NCBI GenBank assembly: GCA_964527775.1 | Contig: CAZGQS010000001.1 | Span: 248,001-312,000 of the forward strand | Source of the DNA: VMCP01 sp964527775 | GTDB taxonomy: Bacteria; Bacteroidota; Bacteroidia; NS11-12g; UBA955 | DNA length: 64,000 nt | Direction of reading: 5' to 3' | Shown: piece by piece, positions 53,374 to 61,691 of the stretch | Layout of the letters: each line of letters begins with the position of its first letter | Numbering within the stretch: the stretch's first letter is position 1 | Made by a program: the position numbers and the translations under genes | Notes under the pieces: model-generated | Seen by the model: the letters and a program-made list of their open reading frames with translations, nothing else | Database searches by the model: none | What the model was told of the DNA's origin: nothing

Positions 53374-54135
53374 ATGATTAACCGAATCGGAAAGTGGTTC
53401 GATTACCTTTCTTATTTATTGAATTCAACCAATAGACACGGTGTTCATTCGCCATTTGTTTACGAATTCGTTGATCATGTATTGTATAAAAATTCTCTTG
53501 ACAAAAACGAATTTTTGGAATATCAGAGGACTTTAATGGTTCAAAGTACAACAGAGGGATTTGATGGGATTTCATTATCTGAATATGTAAATAATTACGC
53601 GCTACCATCAAAATATTGTGAGTTACTTCAGAGAATTGTACTGTACTATGATATTAAACAAATACAAGAAATAGGTCCATCTACAGGGTTGGAGTTTAAT
53701 TACTTAAGATTTATAAAATCTACTGGTTTATCTCCTGACCTTATGTTATCTTCCTCTGACAAGACAGAACCTTATTCTTCTCTATTTAAAAAAAGTCAAC
53801 AGGAGTTTGAAAAGGTATTTCCCAATTTATCTGATTACGCAGTAGAGCATGAAGATGAATTTAAGGAATCAAGAATGGGTAGTACATCACTTTTCTTATT
53901 TCATAGATTAGATGCTGAACTTGATTTTTGGAATTATTTTGATCGTGTATTACCTGGTTCAAGTATTCATGATTTTTTTGTTTTTACACATCCCTATCAA
54001 AATGAAAATTCACGTTTGAATTGGCAACGAATTGTGAATCATAAAGATTTTCATGTTACTATTGATTTCTTTCATATGGGAATTGCTATAAAACGTACAC
54101 AACAAGTTAAAGAACATTTTCAACTTAGGTACTGA
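53374..54135 (+). CDS. Methyltransferase-like protein of the Bacteroidota class
   Basis: The 253-residue protein opens with STNRHGVHSPFVYEFV, the marker of a Bacteroidota family annotated as class I SAM methyltransferases. The SAM motif I appears as IQEIGPSTGLEF near 96 and the C-terminal GIAIKRTQQVKEHFQLRY is the usual family ending. However, the acidic residue after motif I and the later motifs are poorly preserved (LMLSSSDKTE instead of a clear acidic strand end). It may be a divergent or inactive member. The substrate is unknown. It starts 1 nt after the DUF349 stop. Confidence 0.65.
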   Translation: MINRIGKWFDYLSYLLNSTNRHGVHSPFVYEFVDHVLYKNSLDKNEFLEYQRTLMVQSTTEGFDGISLSEYVNNYALPSKYCELLQRIVLYYDIKQIQEIGPSTGLEFNYLRFIKSTGLSPDLMLSSSDKTEPYSSLFKKSQQEFEKVFPNLSDYAVEHEDEFKESRMGSTSLFLFHRLDAELDFWNYFDRVLPGSSIHDFFVFTHPYQNENSRLNWQRIVNHKDFHVTIDFFHMGIAIKRTQQVKEHFQLRY

Positions 54136-54144
54136 AAGTTATCA

Positions 54145-54152
54145 TACATTTG
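54145..54152 (+). promoter_or_regulatory. Candidate -7 box TACATTTG for the thioesterase
   Basis: A perfect TAnnTTTG match, 9 nt after the previous stop, ends 4 nt before the ATG at 54157. It predicts a leaderless mRNA. Confidence 0.55.
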
Positions 54153-54156
54153 AAAC

Positions 54157-54561
54157 ATGTCATCGCTACCCTATTACGAACATAAAATTAGAGTTAGATA
54201 CCACGAATGTGATCGGATGGGTTTTTTGCATCATAGTGTTTATGCCGTTTTTTTCGAAGAAGCAAGAACAGAAATATTAAGGTCGCGAGGAATTACATAT
54301 AAGGAAATGGAGGATGAAGGTATTATCATGCCGGTTAGATCCATGAAATTCTTATTTAAAAAAGCCGCACTTTATGATGATCTTCTAACCATACGGGTAT
54401 CTATTGTAGGTGAACCCAAGGTCAGAATGGTTTTCAAATATGAGATATACAATGAAAATGGAGATTTCCTGTCTGATGCTGAGACTGAATTATTTTTTGT
54501 TAACAAATCAAATATGAGGCCTATGGCTCTTCCTGAAAAATTTTTGAATAAAATGTATTGA
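54157..54561 (+). CDS. YbgC/4-hydroxybenzoyl-CoA thioesterase-type hotdog protein
   Basis: This 134-residue acyl-CoA thioesterase has a single hotdog fold. The active-site block is YHECDRMGFLHHSVYAVFFEEAR with Asp19, near the usual DxxGHhNxxxY pattern. The next helix, RTEILRSRGITYKEM, fits the family. The chain length accepted cannot be told. It precedes the BrkB gene by 4 nt. In proteobacteria YbgC is linked to the Tol-Pal system, but no tol genes are here. Confidence 0.88.
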   Translation: MSSLPYYEHKIRVRYHECDRMGFLHHSVYAVFFEEARTEILRSRGITYKEMEDEGIIMPVRSMKFLFKKAALYDDLLTIRVSIVGEPKVRMVFKYEIYNENGDFLSDAETELFFVNKSNMRPMALPEKFLNKMY

Positions 54562-54565
54562 TAAC

Positions 54566-55582
54566 ATGAAGTCAGAAACTCCTCAGAACCAAGAATTGAT
54601 TGAAGAAATCTCCACCGATAAGGAACATTTCCTTGCCAGGAAACTGAGAGAGTATCTTCAGAATAAAACAATTCGAGGTTTTAAAGGACTTTCATTTTAT
54701 GAAGTGGGCAGATATTTTCTAAGAGCAATTTTCATGGAAAATATTAGTCTAAGTGCTTCTTCACTGAGCTTTAATTTCTTTTTAGCACTCTTTCCTGCCC
54801 TGCTTTTTTTACTGACACTGATTGCATATTTACCATTCAACGGAATGAAAACGCAGTTGATTGAGCAATTGTCATTGATATTGCCCGAACGAACCTATGA
54901 AGAAATAAGTCAGACCATTCTAGAAATTTTAAGAAAGCAAAATTCCAGTTTATTGTCGTTCGGATTTTTGTTGACCATTTATTTTGCCTCTAATGCGTTT
55001 CATATTCTCATAAACACCTTCAATCGACGATTAGCTGGAACTGAGATGCGTGCCAAACAGAATTGGTTTGTAATTAGAGCCCGAGCGGTATTTTTAACCT
55101 TCTTATTGACTGTGTTGATCATTGTTTTTTTAGCAATAGTTACGGTTTCGGTTCAAATTGAAACCTATATGATAGAAAATGATTGGCCCCTTGTAAGTTT
55201 ATACAGTTTTCTGATTGTATTGATTGAATATCTATTGGTTGCAGCGGTTTTTGTATTTACAGTTTCTACCATTTATTACTTCGCTCCATCCAAAACAGAA
55301 CGCTGGACCTTTTTCTCTATCGGTGCCCTTTTAGCAGGTGCATTATCTATTATTGCAACCTTTGGTTTTACCTTGTATGTGAATAATTTTGATAGCTACA
55401 ATAAGGTTTATGGCTCAATTGGTGCAATCATCGCATTAATGGTTTTGATTTATATCAATACCTTTTCAATGATTATTGGATTTGAACTAAATACAAGTAT
55501 TGACAAGGCTGAAATTGCCCGAGTTCGAATTAAGAAGAAACAAATATCTTCTCAGCAACCACTTTCTGATAATATTCGTTAA
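54566..55582 (+). CDS. YihY/BrkB-family membrane protein
   Basis: The 338-residue inner membrane protein has about six transmembrane helices between residues 65 and 310. The LSASSLSFNFFLALFPALLFLLTL helix and the INTFSMIIGFELNTSI ending match the YihY/BrkB (formerly RNase BN) family. The family was once annotated as ribonuclease BN, which is wrong for this group. Its function is unknown. The last 53 bp overlap the 3' end of the DUF721 gene on the other strand. Confidence 0.88.
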   Translation: MKSETPQNQELIEEISTDKEHFLARKLREYLQNKTIRGFKGLSFYEVGRYFLRAIFMENISLSASSLSFNFFLALFPALLFLLTLIAYLPFNGMKTQLIEQLSLILPERTYEEISQTILEILRKQNSSLLSFGFLLTIYFASNAFHILINTFNRRLAGTEMRAKQNWFVIRARAVFLTFLLTVLIIVFLAIVTVSVQIETYMIENDWPLVSLYSFLIVLIEYLLVAAVFVFTVSTIYYFAPSKTERWTFFSIGALLAGALSIIATFGFTLYVNNFDSYNKVYGSIGAIIALMVLIYINTFSMIIGFELNTSIDKAEIARVRIKKKQISSQQPLSDNIR

Positions 55583-55826
55583 CCTTACCCAACAACTCAT
55601 TTCGTTGTAGGAATACCTCGTTCTTGAGAACGGGATTATCCACTTTAATGTAGAGAGTTTTCGATTTTAAGGTAATCTCGGTGGTGTATTTTGCAATCAA
55701 TTTGCCCACAATCTGCTCCCAATCTTTTTCAATACTCATCTCATCTAATTTGGAATCAAGATGATAGCGTTTATACATAGCCTGAATAACAGAACTGATG
55801 TGGTTGTCTTTTTTTTCTTTTTTCAT
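55530..55826 (-). CDS. DUF721/DciA-like protein
   Basis: The 98-residue protein belongs to the DUF721 family, whose members include DciA, the replicative-helicase operator of many bacteria. Typical traits are the N-terminal helix SSVIQAMYKRYHLDSKLDEM, the WEQIVGKLIAKYT block and the KTLYIKVDNPVLKNEVFLQR sheet and helix. It is shorter than DciA of Proteobacteria. It starts 2 nt after the APC permease stop. The 3' end overlaps the BrkB gene by 53 bp. Confidence 0.85.
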   Translation of the reverse strand: MKKEKKDNHISSVIQAMYKRYHLDSKLDEMSIEKDWEQIVGKLIAKYTTEITLKSKTLYIKVDNPVLKNEVFLQRNELLGKVNEYYQKVVAEKIFVSS

Positions 55827-55828
55827 TT

Positions 55829-57529
55829 TTAGCTTTGGACGTTTTTAAGTTTACTGTGTTTGTATCCGTAGCTAAAATAAAGAACCAGTCCAAGAAGGAA
55901 CCACAAGCCAAACCATTTCCAATTATCTAAGGTCATACCGGTCAATAAAAACATGCAAGTTGAAACACCCATCAACGGAATGATATTCCATTTTCTTAAA
56001 TATGCGAAAATGGAAAGCGCAACTAATAATAACCACATCAAGAGATGACTGATTCCATAAAAATCAAGTGCTAATAAACTTCTGAAATATTCCGGAATGT
56101 AAATCTGAGTTAGTACTGCAGACACAATTATCAAAGCAGGAAATAAATACTGTGCGTTTATGTGAACCAATTTAAATCCTGAATCTTGCTCTGATGTCCT
56201 TGGCGGTAACAATAAAACTCCACCACAAACTAGCACGAAAGCAAAAATGGTTCCTATGGATGTAAAATCTAATACAAAAGTCTCATTTGTGAAAAAGATG
56301 GGAATCCCAACCACTAAGCCTGTGATAATGGTTGCAAATCCTGGTGTTTTAAACTTTGGATGAATTTGAGAAAACTTCTCGGGTAATAATCCATCCCTAC
56401 TCATAGACATCCAAATACGTGGTTGACCCATTTGAAATACGAGTAAAACAGAGGTCATTGCTACAATGGCTGAAACTGAAACTATATATTCAAGCCAATG
56501 TATTCCTTTGTAGTTCAAAGCAAAAGCCAACGGATCGTCAACACCCAGTAAATTAAAAGGAACCATTCCAGTTAGCACCAATGATATCAATATATATAAA
56601 ACGGTACAAATCAATAAAGAATAAAACATGCCTCTGGGAAGGTCTCTTTTGGGATTCTTGCTTTCCTCTGCCAAGGTGCTCACTGCATCGAATCCAATGT
56701 AAGTAAAGAATACAGCAGAAACACCGGTCATGATTCCAGACATTCCATTCGGATTAAAAGGCGTGAAATTATCAAAATCAATATAAAACGCTCCAACCAC
56801 TATGACCAATAGAATGATTACCACCTTCAGAATAACCATAGCATTACTGGCCCTTCTGCTTTCACTGATTCCTCTGTAAACAAGTATGGTAATCAAAACA
56901 TTAATTAAAACCGCAGGTAAGTCAAATATGATTCTCTGTCCCAAAATCACAGGCGCAGTTACCCAAGCGTTATAAAAATCAAGTTCTTCACCTTGTAGAT
57001 TTGTGTTTGCCCACAATTCCTTAAATTCTGAATTTCGAATATTTGTTGTAATTGCTAAACTCTTATCCGAAATAAACGTTGAAACCGATGAATAATCGGT
57101 TATCATCCATCTCGGTAAATCCAATCCAACTGCGTCTAATAGATGGGTAAAATAACCTGACCAAGAGAAAGCTATATAAATATTTCCAATGGCGTATTCC
57201 ATTAAAAGTGCCCAACCAATAATCCATGCAAATAACTCGCCAAAAGAAGCATAGGCGTAAGTATATGCGCTACCTGAAACGGGAATTCTCCCTGCAAATT
57301 CAGCATAACTTAAAGCAGCGAATCCACACGCTATTGCGCTTATCACAAATAACCAAATTACGCCAGGACCTCCTGCTGCACAGGCTTTTCCGATGGATGA
57401 AAAAATTCCACCTCCTATGATTGCGGCAATACCAAAAAATGTCAAATCCCTAACCGATAGAATTCTAGGCAATTGATGACCTGTTTGAATGGAAAAGTCA
57501 GTTTTACGTCGAAAAAGTTGAGAAATCAT
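55829..57529 (-). CDS. APC-superfamily amino acid permease
   Basis: The 566-residue transporter has 12 or more helices. FGIAAIIGGGIFSSIGKACAAGGPGV near residue 32 is the substrate-binding helix of the APC family. ALSYAEFAGRIPVSGSAYTY follows, and SAVFFTYIGFDAVSTLAEESKNP marks the cationic amino acid transporter group. Substrate specificity is not certain; an amino acid is likely. A large loop of about 50 residues lies between helices 4 and 5. It is cotranscribed with the DUF721 gene and is divergent from the Cys-rich gene by 67 bp. Confidence 0.88.
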   Translation of the reverse strand: MISQLFRRKTDFSIQTGHQLPRILSVRDLTFFGIAAIIGGGIFSSIGKACAAGGPGVIWLFVISAIACGFAALSYAEFAGRIPVSGSAYTYAYASFGELFAWIIGWALLMEYAIGNIYIAFSWSGYFTHLLDAVGLDLPRWMITDYSSVSTFISDKSLAITTNIRNSEFKELWANTNLQGEELDFYNAWVTAPVILGQRIIFDLPAVLINVLITILVYRGISESRRASNAMVILKVVIILLVIVVGAFYIDFDNFTPFNPNGMSGIMTGVSAVFFTYIGFDAVSTLAEESKNPKRDLPRGMFYSLLICTVLYILISLVLTGMVPFNLLGVDDPLAFALNYKGIHWLEYIVSVSAIVAMTSVLLVFQMGQPRIWMSMSRDGLLPEKFSQIHPKFKTPGFATIITGLVVGIPIFFTNETFVLDFTSIGTIFAFVLVCGGVLLLPPRTSEQDSGFKLVHINAQYLFPALIIVSAVLTQIYIPEYFRSLLALDFYGISHLLMWLLLVALSIFAYLRKWNIIPLMGVSTCMFLLTGMTLDNWKWFGLWFLLGLVLYFSYGYKHSKLKNVQS

Positions 57530-57582
57530 GTGGAATTACCTACGATATTAACCATGATTTATGAGTACAACAAATTAACTTG

Positions 57583-57590
57583 TATATTCG
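57583..57590 (+). promoter_or_regulatory. Candidate -7 box TATATTCG for the metal operon
   Basis: It matches TAnnTTyG and ends 6 nt before the ATG at 57597. Confidence 0.5.
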
Positions 57591-57596
57591 TATGAA

Positions 57597-58001
57597 ATGA
57601 GGCGAATAGCTGCAGTATTATTGGTTTTAGTCAATCTGATTAGTTCGGGATTGGTTGAGTTTGCCATAAATAGCTGTTGCGAATCAGAAGAGATAAATTG
57701 CTGCGCTCCTCCCATTGAAAAAAACGAGTCAACCTCTGATGATCTTTTAAAATCTGATGGTTGCTGCTGTACCGATTCTGAAAGTCATTTTTACTACATT
57801 ACGGCTAAATTTCAGAATACTGATAAGCAGGAAGATTCAAAATCATCAAATCATTTTATAATCACGAATCATCGCTCTCAATTGCTTGTGGACAATTTTG
57901 ATAATGGACCACAGTACTCCAATAAATTTCTTCATCAATATAAATCAAGAAAGAAAGTCCCGCCCTCTTTATTGGTTCAGTATGATGTTTGGGTAATTTA
58001 G
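57597..58001 (+). CDS. Cys-rich exported protein, HYC_CC_PP-like
   Basis: The 134-residue protein has an N-terminal hydrophobic segment (about 3-20) and seven cysteines: Cys27-28, Cys35-36 and Cys56-58. It ends with KVPPSLLVQYDVWVI. The layout (signal, cysteine pairs, PP motif) is like the Bacteroidota proteins called HYC_CC_PP, encoded beside HMA-domain and TonB-receptor genes. The HYC motif itself is not visible; the matching place reads NSCC. A role in copper or other soft-metal handling is inferred from neighbours and cysteines, not shown. Confidence 0.6.
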   Translation: MRRIAAVLLVLVNLISSGLVEFAINSCCESEEINCCAPPIEKNESTSDDLLKSDGCCCTDSESHFYYITAKFQNTDKQEDSKSSNHFIITNHRSQLLVDNFDNGPQYSNKFLHQYKSRKKVPPSLLVQYDVWVI

Positions 58002-58050
58002 ATTTATCGTTTTTATTCGATAAATATAAATAAATTCAAACAAAATACAC

Positions 58051-58419
58051 ATGAAAAAAATACAAAATATAATAAAAGGAATTTTAGTAGCTGCTTTGGT
58101 GTTGGTTTCATTTACTCAATGCGGAGCATCTAAAACAAAAAAAATAAAAGCGCAAATCACTTTTGGTGTTGGTGCCAATTGCGAAATGTGCAAAGAACGT
58201 ATTGAAAAAGCGTTAGATGTAAAAGGTGTCTACCAAGCCATTTATGATCTCAACAATAAAAAGATTTTTATTGTTTATAATGCAGCTCAATTTAAGGAAA
58301 TTCAATTGCACAATATCATTGCAAGCGTTGGACATGATACCGAGCAAGTCAAAGCTGATGACTTAGTATACAACAACTTACCGGGTTGTTGTAAGTATAG
58401 ATCTGACGACGATTTTTAA
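58051..58419 (+). CDS. HMA (heavy-metal-associated) domain exported protein
   Basis: The 122-residue protein begins with a signal segment (1-24) ending FTQCGAS; it could be a lipoprotein, but the -1 Gln is atypical for a lipobox. A ferredoxin-like HMA domain follows (about 33-103) with the metal-binding pair C44-E-M-C47 in GANCEMCKERIEKAL, as in copper chaperones and P-type ATPases. The C-terminus adds LPGCCKYR, a second Cys pair. The next gene starts 6 nt after its stop. It would deliver or sense a soft metal in the periplasm; copper is the best guess by family. Confidence 0.82.
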   Translation: MKKIQNIIKGILVAALVLVSFTQCGASKTKKIKAQITFGVGANCEMCKERIEKALDVKGVYQAIYDLNNKKIFIVYNAAQFKEIQLHNIIASVGHDTEQVKADDLVYNNLPGCCKYRSDDDF

Positions 58420-58425
58420 CAATTT

Positions 58426-60543
58426 ATGAAGTACATTCATAATTCGCTATTCAAAATAGCGTTGATTTTATTTGTTTGTGATTTTCAAGCCGGTAACTTG
58501 TACGCGCAAACAGTAGATACCTCAAAAATTGAACAAGTCAATGTCTCTGTAGAGGATGATGGAACTTCGGTTGATCATAGAGGAGCACAACTCAAAACCC
58601 TCATGTCTGAAAATGAATTCAAAAAGGCAGCATGCTGTACATTATCTGAGAGTTTCGAGTTGAGTAATACGGTAGAGGTTTCCAATAGTGATGGCATTAC
58701 TGGTATTAAACAAGTGGAAATGATGGGGTTAAACAGTAAGTACATACTGTTGACCAGAGATAACTTACCTCAGTTCAATGGAATTGTAACTTTAAACGGC
58801 TTGTCAAATATTCCAGGTGATTTTGTGAGTGATGTAAGAATAGCTAAAGGCGTTGGTTCTGCTACACTTGGATTTGAAGGAATTACAGGAGGAATAGATT
58901 ATGCGCTCAAATCAAAACACAATGAACCTCGGTTCCATTTCAATGCTTATCAAAATGATCAAGGTCGAACAGAGATCAATTCAATTATTTACTCAGCCAA
59001 TAAAAAGAATTGGAAAAACTTCACCTATCTGCATACCGGTCAGCAATGGATGACCACTGACAAGAATAAAGATGGTTTCTCTGATATGCCAATGACGGAC
59101 AGAATTTATCTGGGTAATCACAGCGATTTTCAGACTAAAAATTTGGAAGGAAAGCTTGGAGCCACGTTTTGGAACGATAAAAAAGTAGCTGGTGTTACAA
59201 ATGCTATCGGTGGAACCCAAATAAATCCCAATTCAGATGTGTTTAATTTTCAAAGCAATGAATCAAGACTTGATATTTATGCGAAGCTAGGTATTATCCC
59301 TACCAATTCGGAAAGTACATTTGGAAATATATTGAATCTTTCCATGCACAACATGGACTATAATTTAATGCCATTTAAAGTTGCTGGGGGTAGATTAGAC
59401 AGGAAATATCAAGCCCGTGAAATGCGTTTCAGCTATTCCGGTCTTTACCAAACGGAGTTGAGTGAAAACTGGGGACTTAAAACGGGGATTTCTACGCTTT
59501 TGACTCAACTTTCTGAAGAATTCTCGGATGTAGACAGTTGGTTTTACGTACCAAACTCAACTAAAGTCAGCAACGAATTCAATGAAATTCAACTAGGTGG
59601 ATTTGCCGAGTGGGTTTATAATTCTGGTAATCTTACCATGGTGGGTGGTATTCGTACTGATTACCACAATCTATTTGGATGGTATGCCACTCCCCGACTT
59701 CACGGTAAATGGGAATTCAATCCCAACAATAAGTTGTTTTTTCAAGGGGGATATGCACGCAGGTCACCCTATGTATTTGCAGAACATCTGCCCAATTTAA
59801 TTAGCAACAGATCATTGTGCATTAATTCAATGAACGTAAAAAATGCGAGTTTAAGTTCTCCTACTTTTGGACTAGAGCAAGAAAGAGGTTGGAATATGGG
59901 AGTTTCTTACTACAAGAATTTCATGGTTATGGGGTATCCATCGAATATTACATTGGATGTATTTCAAACATTGTTTGATTATCAAATTGTGATCGATAGA
60001 GAAGCAAATCCATATGAGATTAACATTGCAGGAAGGTCCAAAAATCAAGCAGGATATACTAGGAGTGTGCATGTTGAATGGACTTTTACACCAAGAAGAC
60101 GTACAGATGTAAAACTGGCTTATCGTTTTATTGATAATCAAAAATTCATTGCAGGGCAATTAAGAATGAATCCTTTTCAAAGTGCGCATAGAGGGCTAAT
60201 TACATTACATCATAAAACCCGAAACAACTGGTATTTTGATGGAGTGTTTCAGATTAATGGCCCAAAGAGGTTAATCAATCTGATACCTTTGAATGAACAG
60301 GAAAACAGAAGTCCGTGGTTTACTATTTTTAATTTTCAAACTAGGAAATCATTCAGTAAGAAATTTGAGACTTATTTAGGAATTGAAAATGTATTCAACT
60401 TTAAACAAAATGATCCTATTTTAAATCTTCCTTTAATGACATTACCTCCTGTTGGTGGAGATCGAATTTTTGATGCCGCATTTAACTGGGCACCTGCCAA
60501 CGGTAGAATGATCTACGTTGGATTTAGATACGATATCATTTAA
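58426..60543 (+). CDS. TonB-dependent outer membrane receptor, metal-type
   Basis: This is a 705-residue beta-barrel transporter with a signal peptide (ends LYA-Q near 28). It has a plug domain (about 45-165) and a barrel to the C-terminal end YVGFRYDII. The plug starts KAACCTLSESFE with Cys70-Cys71. These resemble the CC-containing plug of Bacteroidota receptors found beside HMA genes. A CarboxypepD-like domain is absent. VEMMGLNSKYILLTRDNLP and GGIDYALKSK are plug blocks. The substrate is likely a metal, perhaps copper, but not proven. It ends over 4 bp of the convergent 119-residue gene. Confidence 0.87.
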   Translation: MKYIHNSLFKIALILFVCDFQAGNLYAQTVDTSKIEQVNVSVEDDGTSVDHRGAQLKTLMSENEFKKAACCTLSESFELSNTVEVSNSDGITGIKQVEMMGLNSKYILLTRDNLPQFNGIVTLNGLSNIPGDFVSDVRIAKGVGSATLGFEGITGGIDYALKSKHNEPRFHFNAYQNDQGRTEINSIIYSANKKNWKNFTYLHTGQQWMTTDKNKDGFSDMPMTDRIYLGNHSDFQTKNLEGKLGATFWNDKKVAGVTNAIGGTQINPNSDVFNFQSNESRLDIYAKLGIIPTNSESTFGNILNLSMHNMDYNLMPFKVAGGRLDRKYQAREMRFSYSGLYQTELSENWGLKTGISTLLTQLSEEFSDVDSWFYVPNSTKVSNEFNEIQLGGFAEWVYNSGNLTMVGGIRTDYHNLFGWYATPRLHGKWEFNPNNKLFFQGGYARRSPYVFAEHLPNLISNRSLCINSMNVKNASLSSPTFGLEQERGWNMGVSYYKNFMVMGYPSNITLDVFQTLFDYQIVIDREANPYEINIAGRSKNQAGYTRSVHVEWTFTPRRRTDVKLAYRFIDNQKFIAGQLRMNPFQSAHRGLITLHHKTRNNWYFDGVFQINGPKRLINLIPLNEQENRSPWFTIFNFQTRKSFSKKFETYLGIENVFNFKQNDPILNLPLMTLPPVGGDRIFDAAFNWAPANGRMIYVGFRYDII

Positions 60544-60899
60544 CGAGATTGATTTGATTGTGTCGTTTGAATGGGTTTCAATACTTTTTCAAACGGCACT
60601 TTCTTATTGTATACAAAAACATCAATCCAAAACTTAATAATGTCTGGCAGATTATAATCAATGATTTCAAGGAGCTTCTCCTTGTCTTTAGGGGTTAATT
60701 CTTGAAAATCAGGTACATGCTGCAATTCAATACCTCTGTAAACACCGTCCTCGAAATTAATAACCACTTTTGATAATTGATCTTCCGATCTACCATAAAT
60801 AACCAACGGCTGCTGGTCACGGGTACTCAAATAAATTTCGAGACCCAAATATTCGAAAAGATGCTTTTCGTTTGACAAATAACCAGCTACAGGAGACAT
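60540..60899 (-). CDS. Unrecognised conserved-looking small protein
   Basis: I do not recognise the family. The 119-residue product is soluble, with no signal peptide. Its middle shows VVINFEDGVYRGIEL and the C-terminal half has DKEKLLEIIDYNLPDIIKFW, weakly like the end of DUF4160 proteins. It has no cysteine. It follows the DUF2520 gene by 51 nt with a minus-strand TTAATTTG (60917-60924) 17 nt before the ATG, so it could have its own promoter. The 3' end overlaps the TonB receptor by 4 bp. Confidence 0.55.
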   Translation of the reverse strand: MSPVAGYLSNEKHLFEYLGLEIYLSTRDQQPLVIYGRSEDQLSKVVINFEDGVYRGIELQHVPDFQELTPKDKEKLLEIIDYNLPDIIKFWIDVFVYNKKVPFEKVLKPIQTTQSNQSR

Positions 60900-60950
60900 T
60901 TTGTTGAATTTTTAAACAAATTAAAACAAAATGTTTAAGATTACAAGTTT

Positions 60951-61685
60951 TTATTGGATTTTTTGTTGAATATATTTAGAAACGGCATCATATAGTTGAT
61001 GTTCCGGAACTAAAGATTTTAATAATTCCAAATGTTCTAGAATAACCATAGTATCCCTTCTTTTTGCCGGACCAGTTTGAATACTCACCAATTCGTCCCC
61101 ATTAAAATTCATGATCTTCTCAACTGTTTGATTGAGTATTGGCATTAAATAACTAAATAGCTTAGAATTATCTAAAACTGTATTGGCAGCAACGGCACAA
61201 GCCGTGGTGTAATTATTCATAAAAACAGCTGACAGATGAAGTTTTTTACGTTCTTCAGCCGATATTTCAATGGAGTTAAAATTAAGCTTTTTGTTAATTT
61301 CTTGAATCTTATAACTTATTGAAGCATTTTGAATTTCAGTGAAAATAGGCACTTTATCCCAGTCCACCGGTATTCCTTTCGTAAATGAATATAATGGATA
61401 CCAACACATTACATAATTGGGATATTTTGTTACAATGTCAATGGATCCGCTACAGTAAACAATGGTAATGTGTTTATTTTCATCAAGAATTTTACATACT
61501 TGACTCTCAATTAAATTATCTGTTACGGTTAAAAAAATAATTGACCCGTCAGAAAAATCAACAGAGTCAAGTGAAGCCCTAGATGAAATCCATCCTGCGC
61601 ACTCAATTTCTTTTATTTTGAATAAATGATCTAGATGCCATCCTAAATTACCTTTACCAACAATATAAATAGGATGGTTTTCCAT
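60951..61685 (-). CDS. Rossmann/DUF2520 domain protein
   Basis: The 244-residue protein has an N-terminal NAD(P)-binding Rossmann-like region (IYIVGKGNLGWHLDHLF) and a helical C-terminal DUF2520 domain. The signature QTGPAKRRDTMVILEHLELL near 203 is characteristic, as is the AVFMNNYTTACAVAANTVL helix. The family resembles ketopantoate reductase or 6-phosphogluconate dehydrogenase-like enzymes, but its substrate is unknown. It lies 6 nt after the ccmF-like stop. Confidence 0.85.
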   Translation of the reverse strand: MENHPIYIVGKGNLGWHLDHLFKIKEIECAGWISSRASLDSVDFSDGSIIFLTVTDNLIESQVCKILDENKHITIVYCSGSIDIVTKYPNYVMCWYPLYSFTKGIPVDWDKVPIFTEIQNASISYKIQEINKKLNFNSIEISAEERKKLHLSAVFMNNYTTACAVAANTVLDNSKLFSYLMPILNQTVEKIMNFNGDELVSIQTGPAKRRDTMVILEHLELLKSLVPEHQLYDAVSKYIQQKIQ

Positions 61686-61691
61686 AGAACT

